Source: CAYNNP01 sp964398215 (GTDB taxonomy: Bacteria > Planctomycetota > Planctomycetia > Pirellulales > Pirellulaceae). Taken from it: 24,637 bases of DNA. Of this stretch, positions 1 to 8,419 are shown one piece after another. A program made the position numbers and the translations under genes. Numbering within the stretch: position 1 is the first letter of the stretch; every line of letters starts with the position of its first letter. The stretch is taken from contig CAYNNP010000074.1 of NCBI GenBank assembly GCA_964398215.1, forward strand, positions 1-24,637. Reading direction: 5' to 3'. The notes below the pieces were generated by a model, which searched no databases, was not told the DNA's origin, and saw only the letters and a program-made list of their open reading frames with translations.

Positions 1-1
1 A

Positions 2-1303
2 CTGAAACGTGGACGAGGGCGACCCTACAACGAAGCCTTGACGGTGTTGGCACGACTAGAAACCGAGGCTGCCGAACAAACGTTCTTCGCAACTTTGCAG
101 GACGAATTGCTGGAAGTCACCCGTAGCTACTGGGCACTTTACCTAGAACGAGCCGTCCTCACGCATCAAATGCGTCTGTTCCTACAAACACAACAGATTC
201 ATCGAACCCTGGAGGCTCGGCAAAACGTTGACACCCAAGGCACGCAGCTAATTTTGGCTGCAAGTGCATTGGAAAACCGCCGCGCCGATTTGATTCGATC
301 TCGCACAGCGGTCACCAACGCAGAGACACGTTTGCGAGGATTGATCAATGCACCCGAATTGGCAAACTCTGATCTAGCAGAGCTCATCCCGATCGAGATG
401 CCTTCGACTGAATTCTTCCGTACGGAACTTCAAACAGAAATCCAAACGGCGATCACTTCTCGCCCTGAGGTCAAAGCCGCGATTCAACAAGTACGAGCTG
501 GCGTAAAGCGGTTGAAGATTGCCGAACATGAAATGCTGCCGCTATTGAACCTTGTCACTCAACTTTACGCAAACGGATTGCGTGGAGACAGCGACTTTGG
601 ACGAGCCTTCACGGATCAATTCAATGGTGGCTCTCCAAGTTACACGATTGGCATTCAGTATGAGCTGCCGATTGGCAATCGCCTTGCAAAGGCTCGCGTG
701 TGTCGACGTCGGCACGAAATGAAACAACTGCAAGACGAATACGCTAGAGCGTTGGAAGCAGTTGAAACAGAAGTTGACATTGCCGTCCGCGAACTGAATA
801 CCGCTCACATGGAAATCAAAGCCAAAAGCCGAGCATTGATCGCAGCCGAAGCAGAAGCCAATACGATCGAACAGCGGTGGATGCGCATGGTTGATGGAAC
901 TGGATCGACAGGCCTGAACCTCGAATCGCTGTTGCGAGCCCAGGAACGAGTGACCGAAGCCGAACGTGATTACGTAACATCTGTACTCACTTACAACTTG
1001 GCAATGATTAGCCTGAAACGAGCAAACGGAACTCTGCTGCGGTCTGAAGACGTGATCGTGAACCAAACTTGCGAAGCCGGTTGCAAGGGAATCGCGTTGT
1101 CTAAAGGAATGTCGGCCAATAACGTCAATACCCCAGCGCAACCGACTATCCATAGCGAAGCTTTTGGTGTGCCCGTTGAATCGACATACAACGATGTGAT
1201 GTCAGATGGCAGTTATGCACCAGTCCAAGAGCCCAGCAGTTATCCAGCGGAGCCCGCCCAGCCAATGGAATTGCCGATTGAACCCGACTACTTTCGCAAT
1301 TAA
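2..1303 (+). CDS. TolC-family outer membrane efflux protein (5' partial)
   Basis: The frame is open from base 2, so the gene begins upstream; the TTG at 38 is an internal codon. About 433 residues are visible. They show the long alpha-helical pattern of outer membrane efflux proteins: an 'EVTRSYWALYLERA' segment near the left edge, then alternating charged and hydrophobic helices. A later 'YTIGIQYELPIGNRLAKAR' stretch (about bases 643-700) matches the second beta-strand/helix repeat of TolC-type proteins. The last 60 or so residues are Pro/Glu/Ser-rich and probably disordered. Known role of the family: a trimeric channel across the outer membrane and periplasm that docks onto HlyD-type adaptors. 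Three adaptors follow in the same direction, the first gene of the series only 47 nt downstream, which supports one export machine. The family call is confident; the cargo is unknown. Confidence 0.85.
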   Translation: MKRGRGRPYNEALTVLARLETEAAEQTFFATLQDELLEVTRSYWALYLERAVLTHQMRLFLQTQQIHRTLEARQNVDTQGTQLILAASALENRRADLIRSRTAVTNAETRLRGLINAPELANSDLAELIPIEMPSTEFFRTELQTEIQTAITSRPEVKAAIQQVRAGVKRLKIAEHEMLPLLNLVTQLYANGLRGDSDFGRAFTDQFNGGSPSYTIGIQYELPIGNRLAKARVCRRRHEMKQLQDEYARALEAVETEVDIAVRELNTAHMEIKAKSRALIAAEAEANTIEQRWMRMVDGTGSTGLNLESLLRAQERVTEAERDYVTSVLTYNLAMISLKRANGTLLRSEDVIVNQTCEAGCKGIALSKGMSANNVNTPAQPTIHSEAFGVPVESTYNDVMSDGSYAPVQEPSSYPAEPAQPMELPIEPDYFRN

Positions 1304-1350
1304 CTGACATTCCCTGGCTCTCTTGTCGTTCCGACAAACGAATCTTGAAT

Positions 1351-3303
1351 ATGAACACATCGACCGCTTCCCAAAACAAGTCACCTAGTGGCAAACGGAG
1401 GCGGTCGAGCAGGAACGGATGGCTTCGCACCCGGCCTGTTCAACGTTCATCATCCAGCAACCGGCGCAATCTCCGCATATGGGCAAATCAAGTCCGAGAG
1501 TTTGAGCAAGAAGCGGCATCGCTGACTTCAAAGCAGATTGCGGAAAAAGTACTGGCGTTAAAAGAAGAACCAGAGACGTCGGCGCGTGCCGATCACCAGT
1601 TTGCCGGACTTATCGCCGAAGCAGTTTTCCGGACCAATGGATTTCGGCTTCATGATGTTCAAGTCCAAGCGATGGCTGCGGGCGCGATGGGCACGATTGT
1701 CGAAATGCAAACCGGTGAAGGCAAAACGGTTGTGACTGGTGCAATTGCTGCAATCAAAAGCCGGTGTATCGATTCAGTTCACGTGGGAACGACGAATACC
1801 TATCTCGCTGCCCGCGACCTGGAAAGCATGCAAGACACGTTCGATTTGCTAGGGATTTCGGCTGGACTTTTGCCCGAGGAAAACAACGAAATCGCATCTC
1901 GCCGCGCCTACCGAAAACAAATTGTCTATGGCCCTGGTTATCAATATGGATTTGACTACCTGCGTGACCAACTCTATTTGCGCACGAATCGCCAGACCGA
2001 CCTAGGAACGGAAATCGTCAACCGCATCCGCGGCAACAATGCGTATGAAAACCTAATTCAACCAAGCCAACATCATGCAGCTTTGATCGACGAAGCCGAT
2101 AGTGTCATGATCGACGAGGCGATGACGCCATTGATCATCAGTTTACCATCGAAAAACTACGAGGACCCCAAGCCGTACTTGTTGGCTCGTAAAATCGTTG
2201 CCGAATTCGAGCGCGATGTTGACTACACAATCGAGCTACCGGCCAAAAAGATCGATGTGAAGGATCAAGCCAATACCCGTGCACATGAGCTGGTTGCAAA
2301 GCATCGTCGTTTGCAATTAACGCGGCCCTGGCGATTGTACATTTCCAACGCAATCCGAGCTCGCGACATTCTTGAACGAGACATCGACTACGTGGTCTTG
2401 GACGACAAAGTCCAAATCGTTGATCAATACACGGGCCGAATTCTTGCGGATCGAACTTGGCAAGATGGCTTGCACCAAGCAGTGGAAGCCAAAGAGAACC
2501 TGTCAATCCAACCGGGCCGAGAATCGACAACGCAGGTCACTCGGCAACGCTACATGCAAATGTACACTTCACTCGGCGGACTGACCGGCACGGCGTCTTC
2601 CGTGGCAGAAGAATTCACCTCGGTCTACAAGTGCCCGGTCATCGAAATACCAACCAACAAAAAGTGCATGCGAAAAAGAGAACGGACCAGGTTCTTTTCG
2701 TCGCAAGAAGCAAAGCTAGAAGCGATCGCCGCTGACGTCATCCAGCGACATCAAACGGGCCAACCCATCCTGGTCGGAACAAAAACGATTCACGAAAGCT
2801 ATCAGGTTCGAGACATTTTGCAGTCCCGAGGGCTCGAGCCAACCGTGCTAAACGGAGTCCAGGATGAAGACGAAGCCGACATTGTCGCAAAAGCCGGATC
2901 TTTCGGCGCGCTTACGATTGCGACCAATATGGCAGGTCGTGGAACCGATATTAAACCAGACGAGAATGCATTGGAGGCGGGCGGCCTGCATGTGATTGGG
3001 GTCAGCCCAAACGCATCAAAACGGATTGACCGCCAACTCGCCGGGCGAGCGGCTCGACAAGGGCAACCAGGGTCGGTGCAGTTTTTTGCAGCAGCGACTG
3101 ATTCAATCTTTGCCGACAACAAATCACCGCTTGCAAAGCAGATCGCACGACGCGCCAAAAAAAGCGGCGAATCGGCCAACTACTCACGCGATCTCTCGGC
3201 ACTACAGGAGTCCATCGAGGCTCGGAATTTCAAACAACGAAAAGACATGATTCTTCGCGATCGCTGGATGGATAAGGTTCGCGAAGCAATCGAGAAAGAG
3301 TAA
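1351..3303 (+). CDS. SecA-like ATPase, C-terminally short paralogue
   Basis: Protein of 650 residues from the ATG at 1351; the frame extends to a TTG at 1345 that adds only two codons. SecA motor motifs are clear: Walker A MQTGEGKT (about 119-126), DEAD box LIDEADSVMIDEA (about 246-258), ATNMAGRGTDI (about 524-534) and GRAARQGQPG (about 565-574). The preprotein cross-linking region is recognisable by GRILADRTWQDGLHQAVEAK (about 362-381). The chain ends shortly after EARNFKQRKDMIL, where the helical scaffold begins in canonical SecA of roughly 850-900 residues. Most of the helical scaffold, the two-helix finger, the wing and the zinc-binding tail are therefore missing. The N-terminus is a basic Ser/Arg-rich extension. 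The following adaptor starts 14 nt after the stop, so the two are co-transcribed. I infer a dedicated export motor rather than the housekeeping SecA; substrate and membrane partner are unknown. Confidence 0.85.
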   Translation: MNTSTASQNKSPSGKRRRSSRNGWLRTRPVQRSSSSNRRNLRIWANQVREFEQEAASLTSKQIAEKVLALKEEPETSARADHQFAGLIAEAVFRTNGFRLHDVQVQAMAAGAMGTIVEMQTGEGKTVVTGAIAAIKSRCIDSVHVGTTNTYLAARDLESMQDTFDLLGISAGLLPEENNEIASRRAYRKQIVYGPGYQYGFDYLRDQLYLRTNRQTDLGTEIVNRIRGNNAYENLIQPSQHHAALIDEADSVMIDEAMTPLIISLPSKNYEDPKPYLLARKIVAEFERDVDYTIELPAKKIDVKDQANTRAHELVAKHRRLQLTRPWRLYISNAIRARDILERDIDYVVLDDKVQIVDQYTGRILADRTWQDGLHQAVEAKENLSIQPGRESTTQVTRQRYMQMYTSLGGLTGTASSVAEEFTSVYKCPVIEIPTNKKCMRKRERTRFFSSQEAKLEAIAADVIQRHQTGQPILVGTKTIHESYQVRDILQSRGLEPTVLNGVQDEDEADIVAKAGSFGALTIATNMAGRGTDIKPDENALEAGGLHVIGVSPNASKRIDRQLAGRAARQGQPGSVQFFAAATDSIFADNKSPLAKQIARRAKKSGESANYSRDLSALQESIEARNFKQRKDMILRDRWMDKVREAIEKE

Positions 3304-3317
3304 CAGGGAATCCTCCA

Positions 3318-4214
3318 ATGACGACTTTGAATACCGCACGCATTTGTGTCGCCACACTCACGGCAATGATGCTTTCGGCTGGAATTGCAAACGCCCAAAA
3401 CCGATTGCACTCAGGCCGCATCACAAAGAGCTTTACGGAACCCATTGAGCGATGCGTTGCGGCAACCGCAGAGGGCGGAATCATCGTTCAAACGATGGTG
3501 CGTGAAGGCCAGAAGGTCAAGGTTGGTGACACGCTCGCCAAAATCAACCAGAAAGTACTACTGGCATCATTGGAAATCGCAAAAGCTCGCTCCAAATCCA
3601 AGTCACGCTTGGATGCAGCAACCTCGCAGATGGAATTGACCAAGTCGCAGCTTGATGCAATCCAGTCGCTGGTAGACGGTGGACACACAAACAAGTTTGA
3701 AGTTGAACAGAGAGAAGCGGAATACCAAAGAGCGTTCGCAGAATTTCGTTTGGCCGAGGATGAATTGCAACTGAACAAACTGGAAGTCGATCGCATCCAG
3801 GCTCAGATCAATGATCGCACAATCAAGAGCCCCATTGATGGGATCGTGATCGAAATCCACAAGCAACTTGGGGAAAACGTTTCCAACAACGAGCCACAGT
3901 ATGCGACTGTTGTTCGAGTCGACGAGTTGAAGGTTCGGTTTTACTTGGATGCCCATTCGCTGCGTGCGGCGAAAGTCGGCAGCAAGATTGACATTCTGGT
4001 CGGATTTGATCGCAAGAAAACACAAGCAGAAGTCGTCTACGTATCGCCAGTTATCGATCCAGACAGTGGTCTGGGCCGGCTTGACATAAAAATCGACAAC
4101 CACGACTACGCGATCCAAAGTGGCATCATTTGCTATTGGATCGAGCGCACCGAACAGGAATCGAATTCCCAGCAAGCAGCAAAAAACGACCGATCAATCA
4201 ATTCATCTTTTTGA
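3318..4214 (+). CDS. HlyD-family periplasmic adaptor, short form
   Basis: Protein of 298 residues. Its ATG is preceded by AGGGAA (3305-3310) at good spacing. The N-terminus looks like a Sec signal peptide (hydrophobic 9-25, possible cleavage after ANA at 26). A first lipoyl half follows at about 46-76 (EGGIIVQTMVREGQKVKVGD). Residues about 80-165 are helical and heptad-like, enough for a coiled-coil hairpin. The second lipoyl half starts at TIKSPIDGIVIEI (about 168-180), then comes a beta-barrel strand region to about 270. Known family role: bridging an inner-membrane transporter and a TolC channel. With no second membrane segment, this one is probably soluble or peripheral in the periplasm. 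It lies tightly between the SecA-like gene and a second adaptor. Confidence 0.85.
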   Translation: MTTLNTARICVATLTAMMLSAGIANAQNRLHSGRITKSFTEPIERCVAATAEGGIIVQTMVREGQKVKVGDTLAKINQKVLLASLEIAKARSKSKSRLDAATSQMELTKSQLDAIQSLVDGGHTNKFEVEQREAEYQRAFAEFRLAEDELQLNKLEVDRIQAQINDRTIKSPIDGIVIEIHKQLGENVSNNEPQYATVVRVDELKVRFYLDAHSLRAAKVGSKIDILVGFDRKKTQAEVVYVSPVIDPDSGLGRLDIKIDNHDYAIQSGIICYWIERTEQESNSQQAAKNDRSINSSF

Positions 4215-4275
4215 TTGATCCGCCCAAAACAAACGACGTCGAACCACTCGATTTCACAAAGAAGATTCGATAGCC

Positions 4276-6147
4276 ATGCAAACTAATTCCAGCACAACAA
4301 CCCAGCAGAAAATCCATACGGGCAGTCTGGGCTTGCAGCCAAAATTGACGCTTGGCCAAACAATCGATCAGCAGATCTTGCAGGTGGTTTCCAGCAATCA
4401 CAACGAGAAAACGGTTCGCACCAAACTAATCCAGATGGCTCTCTCGGAGAACGGAGCAGTTGGAGCATGTTTTCTGCGAAAGGATGTGAACGAACACTGG
4501 TCTCCAGGTATCGATAGCCCTTCCGCTGGTCGACTTCCGAAACGAACCGATTTCGATGAAGCACTATCGGAACGCTGCGATGGCTATTCGATGTCTGCGA
4601 ACGTTCAAAGTGAAGCATTGCCTTCGCTGGACATGCATGGGCTGTTCGCACCGATTCGGGCTCGAGGCGCAGCGCCGGAAATCTTGATGGTGGTTGCCGC
4701 GTCGCAACAAAACGCAATCACTGTTACCCATACGCTGCAAAAAATCGCAGCAGCAATTCAGCTTTGGATCAATAGCCAGAACGCTGCTGATTCAGAATGG
4801 CAAGTCGTTGCGTTGGGGGCAATCATTGAACTGGTCGCGCGAATCGAAAGCCAACCAGATTTGAAACATGCAACCGAAGAAACCGCCAACCTGCTCGCGA
4901 ATCGAATCGGCTGCAACTCCGTCGCAGTTGGGATGGTCGAAAAAGGCCGTATGCGACTGAAGTCAATTTCGGGCGTCACAAAGATCGACCATGGCTCCGA
5001 CGCTAGCCAAAACTACCTGCAATCGATGGTGGAAAGTGCCGCACGTTTAGAACCTGCGATTTTTCCGCCAGTCAACGATGACAACAACCACATGTTGCAG
5101 GCACACCGACAGCTTGCTGCATCGATTCACTCGGAAGCTGTCTTCAGTGAACCGCTGCTGCGCGAAGACGGCACACCAATGGGTGCCATCGTGTTGACCG
5201 GCCCCAAGACGGTTTTAAGTGCTAGCCAAGTGCAAAGGTTCAGCCACACTGCGGCCACACCGATTGCCAACTCACTGCAAATGGTCAGCAAGCTTAAGCG
5301 AAACATTGTCTCGCGCTCGCTAAGCTACCTACGAAACAAAGTCAGCGCTGCGAAACGCTGGGTAGTGATTGCGATGCTGGTTGGCATTGGGGCGTTGATG
5401 TTCGTCCCAGTCACCTACCGAGTCCGTTGCAATTGTGTGACCGAACCCGTGAAACGACGATTCTCCGTCGCGCCCTTTGATGGACAAATCGTTGTTGGCC
5501 ACAAAGAAGCAGGCGACTTTGTAAAGGAAGGCGATTTACTGGCTGAAATGGACGGGCGTTCAATCCGTTGGGAGCTTTCGGGGATCACTGCGGAGCGCGA
5601 GCAGTCGCTACGAACCAGAGAAATGGAATTGTCAGAACGCAACATTCCTAAAACGATTCTTGCTGAACTGGAGTATGACCGCTTGGTTGCGCAAGAGGCT
5701 GTGCTGCAATACCAACGTGATCACCTGCAAATCAAGAGTCTTGTCGATGGTGTGGTCTTGAGTGGTTCACTGGAACGTGCCGAGGCTGCTTCGGTGGAAA
5801 CCGGGCAAGTCCTGTTTGAAATTGGACCACTGAAACCGATGCGAGTCGAAATAGCTGTCCCCGATGATGAGATCGCGCAGGTAAAAACCGGTTTCTCTGT
5901 CAAAGTCTGGATCGATGGCCAAGAAGACGAACCCATTGAAGGACAGATTAAAAAAATCCATCCGCGCAGCGAAACACGTGATGCAGACAACGTTTTCATT
6001 GCTGAAATCGAATTCCCCAATGACGAAGAACGCCTTCGCCCGGGCATGAAAGGGAACGCCAGAATCGACTGTCAGAAAAGAAGCCTTGGATGGACCTTGT
6101 TCCATAAACCGGCCAACTATTTGCGTTCACGGTTTACTTGGTGGTAG
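4276..6147 (+). CDS. GAF-domain / transmembrane / HlyD adaptor fusion
   Basis: Protein of 623 residues with an unusual architecture. Residues 1-360 are soluble; about 175-335 have the pattern of a GAF domain (ATEETANLLANRIGCNSVAV at about 199-218, SEPLLREDGTPMGAIVLTG at about 291-309). A single membrane segment at about 361-381 follows basic residues, which places the N-terminal part in the cytoplasm. After it come lipoyl half 1 (FSVAPFDGQIVVGHKEAGDF, about 396-415), a helical stretch of only about 45 residues, lipoyl half 2 (IKSLVDGVVLSGSL, about 486-499) and a beta-barrel region ending near 600. This looks like an inner-membrane adaptor with a cytoplasmic sensory or docking domain. It starts 61 nt after the previous stop and shares its strand. 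Ligand and partner are unknown. Confidence 0.8.
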   Translation: MQTNSSTTTQQKIHTGSLGLQPKLTLGQTIDQQILQVVSSNHNEKTVRTKLIQMALSENGAVGACFLRKDVNEHWSPGIDSPSAGRLPKRTDFDEALSERCDGYSMSANVQSEALPSLDMHGLFAPIRARGAAPEILMVVAASQQNAITVTHTLQKIAAAIQLWINSQNAADSEWQVVALGAIIELVARIESQPDLKHATEETANLLANRIGCNSVAVGMVEKGRMRLKSISGVTKIDHGSDASQNYLQSMVESAARLEPAIFPPVNDDNNHMLQAHRQLAASIHSEAVFSEPLLREDGTPMGAIVLTGPKTVLSASQVQRFSHTAATPIANSLQMVSKLKRNIVSRSLSYLRNKVSAAKRWVVIAMLVGIGALMFVPVTYRVRCNCVTEPVKRRFSVAPFDGQIVVGHKEAGDFVKEGDLLAEMDGRSIRWELSGITAEREQSLRTREMELSERNIPKTILAELEYDRLVAQEAVLQYQRDHLQIKSLVDGVVLSGSLERAEAASVETGQVLFEIGPLKPMRVEIAVPDDEIAQVKTGFSVKVWIDGQEDEPIEGQIKKIHPRSETRDADNVFIAEIEFPNDEERLRPGMKGNARIDCQKRSLGWTLFHKPANYLRSRFTWW

Positions 6148-6238
6148 GCCGCACAGCACACCCCGTAAGAAACGAAACGTCTGAATCGTATTTGTACGCG
6201 TTCTCAGTAATTCAACGAAAACCGAATACACAACTGCC

Positions 6239-8419
6239 ATGCTGAACGAACAAACATTCGAATTTGGACAAGCTCGTCTGAAGCTGAAAGATGCGTTGCA
6301 TTTTTCGATGCGGCAGACAGGTGGTGGTATCGAGTACCTTGTCGAAGATGAACTGACTGGGCGATTTTTCCGAGTAGGATTGGCTCAATACACGTTCCTA
6401 ACAATGCTGGATGGAAAACGCACCGTCAGCACTGCATTGATGAAGACGGCAACGTTGCTAAGAGAACATGCCATCGACGAGAACGAGGCAGCCAGTCTTT
6501 GTAAGTGGGCAATTGAATCAGGACTGATCGAATCTGAAACCGGGAACTCTTCCGCCAGACGCCAAGAACAGCATGAGATGATGCGCAAGAAACGCATGAT
6601 TTCATATTTGAACCCCATGATGATGCGGGTTCCAATATTCAATCCCGATCCATTGGTCACCGGCATATCGCGTTACCTTGGATTCTTGATTAGTCCGCTG
6701 GGGTTATTCGCTTGGCTAGCCGTTGTGATATACGGTTTCGTTCACTTGGCGCAAAACTGGAGCGACTTTTACACACACCGTGTTAACTCGTTCAGCCCTA
6801 TGGACTTGGTTTGGATCGGTGCAACGTGGCTGATCCTGAAGATTGTTCACGAGTTAGCCCACTCGTTGGTATGTAAGAAATTCGGTGGCCGCGTTCAATC
6901 GTGCGGGCTACTGGTTTTGTTGTTGATCCCCTTGCCGTTTGTCGACGTGACAAGCTCCTGGCGTTTTGACAACAAGTGGAAACGAATTTTGACGTCTGCT
7001 GCGGGCATGATGAGTGAGTTGTTCGTCGCTGCGATTGCCTGCTACATTTGGGTCAATACCGAACCGGGACCACTGCAGTACCACGCAGGCAATGTGATCA
7101 TCACCGCGACGCTACATACGCTGTTGTTCAACATCAACCCGCTGATGCGATTCGATGGTTACTACATGCTATCTGATTTCTTGGAGATACCAAATCTATC
7201 CACCAACGGACGAGCATGGCTAAAAGGAGCATTCAAGTGGATGTATTTTGGCAAAAAGCCGGCCCCGCTCAAGGAAGTTGGCTTTCGTGGAATTGCGGTT
7301 CGTGCCTACGGAATCGGAGCCATGTTTTGGTTCTTCATGATCGCTGTTGGCCTTTCGTTGGCTGCGTCTAGTTTGGTTGAAGGAATCGGTCTGATCGTGG
7401 CCTTGATCGGCTGCGTTTTGTGGTGCGGAATTCCAATCTACCAGCTTTGCAAATACACGCTATTTGGGACTGACACGGAAAAGCCCAACCGTGTTTGGTT
7501 CGCGGGCGCTACGTCGGTCACTGCCGCGTTGTTGGCAGCGTTCCTAATTTTCTGCCCAAGCCCTTCTGTTGTTTCCGCACCAGTCGTTATCGATTATGAA
7601 CCACTGTCGATTGTTCGCGCCAACACCACAGGGTTTGCAAAAGAGATCCATGTGAAGGATGGCCAGATCGTGGACCAAGGCGACATTTTGATCACGCTAG
7701 AGAACCCTCAACTCGAACAAGAACTCGGTTCGTTGTTGATCGACATCAAAATATCAGAGTTACGAATCAATGCTCTGCACAACGAAAACCTGATTAGCCA
7801 AGTACAACTTGAGCAGGAGTCACTGGTGTCGTTGGAGAAGCGAAAGCATGAGCTTGAGGAACAGATTTCACATTTGGTTGTAATTGCACCGCAAGACGGA
7901 CAGGTTCTGTCGCGGGACCTGCACACAAAGCAAGGCACTCATTTTCGCCCTGGCGATGAACTTTTGTCGATCGGGCGACCGGGAGAAATCCACGCGATTG
8001 CGCTGACCAAACAAACCGACATTGATTGGGTCACCGCAAACCCAGAATCGCAAGTCGAATTGTTGATCTGGGGACGGCATTCGAATTCACTGATCCCAGG
8101 CAAAATCAAAACCATCAATCCGCGCGCCCGAGATGACCTTCCGCACGAAGCATTTTCTGCGTCCATCGGTGGCGCTCTGGCCGTTGTGCCGCGAAATCAA
8201 GTCGAAGGCAACAAGCCAGACCAGGAACAAGATCTGATGCTGACCCAACCACGGGTTCCCATCGAAATCGAGTTACCCAAAGAGGAGCGTTTGGCGCTGG
8301 TATCAGGCCAAACGGGACAGTTGATCGTTCGCAGTCGAGACCAGAACATGGGAAAATATCTTGCTGAGAACTTCATGCGATTCGTCAGCGAGAATAGCTT
8401 CCGTACTCACGGTCTGTGA
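6239..8419 (+). CDS. PqqD-like / M50 zinc metalloprotease / HlyD fusion membrane protein
   Basis: Protein of 726 residues. Residues 1-100 resemble a PqqD-like winged-helix peptide-binding domain (LVEDELTGRFFRVG, about 34-47); this assignment is tentative. A polytopic core follows at about 145-440. HELAH at about 204-208 lies in one membrane helix and NPLMRFDG at about 300-307 in another, matching the HExxH and NPxxxxDG zinc motifs of site-2 protease family M50. After the last helix (about 424-440) a periplasmic HlyD-like part begins. Its lipoyl halves are at about 461-490 (IHVKDGQIVDQGD) and 548-580 (VVIAPQDGQVLSRD), separated by a short coiled coil. The catalytic residues are intact, so it may cleave or mature a peptide in the membrane. 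It could equally be a structural export component. Its TGA directly abuts the stop of the convergent ABC gene. Confidence 0.85.
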   Translation: MLNEQTFEFGQARLKLKDALHFSMRQTGGGIEYLVEDELTGRFFRVGLAQYTFLTMLDGKRTVSTALMKTATLLREHAIDENEAASLCKWAIESGLIESETGNSSARRQEQHEMMRKKRMISYLNPMMMRVPIFNPDPLVTGISRYLGFLISPLGLFAWLAVVIYGFVHLAQNWSDFYTHRVNSFSPMDLVWIGATWLILKIVHELAHSLVCKKFGGRVQSCGLLVLLLIPLPFVDVTSSWRFDNKWKRILTSAAGMMSELFVAAIACYIWVNTEPGPLQYHAGNVIITATLHTLLFNINPLMRFDGYYMLSDFLEIPNLSTNGRAWLKGAFKWMYFGKKPAPLKEVGFRGIAVRAYGIGAMFWFFMIAVGLSLAASSLVEGIGLIVALIGCVLWCGIPIYQLCKYTLFGTDTEKPNRVWFAGATSVTAALLAAFLIFCPSPSVVSAPVVIDYEPLSIVRANTTGFAKEIHVKDGQIVDQGDILITLENPQLEQELGSLLIDIKISELRINALHNENLISQVQLEQESLVSLEKRKHELEEQISHLVVIAPQDGQVLSRDLHTKQGTHFRPGDELLSIGRPGEIHAIALTKQTDIDWVTANPESQVELLIWGRHSNSLIPGKIKTINPRARDDLPHEAFSASIGGALAVVPRNQVEGNKPDQEQDLMLTQPRVPIEIELPKEERLALVSGQTGQLIVRSRDQNMGKYLAENFMRFVSENSFRTHGL

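Noticed and set aside
542..1153. 203-codon minus-strand frame inside the TolC-family gene
   Set aside because: Antisense shadow with no signal, motif or ribosome binding site.
1351..3303. Housekeeping SecA
   Set aside because: The scaffold, wing and zinc-binding tail are missing and the gene sits among efflux adaptors, so an accessory paralogue fits better.
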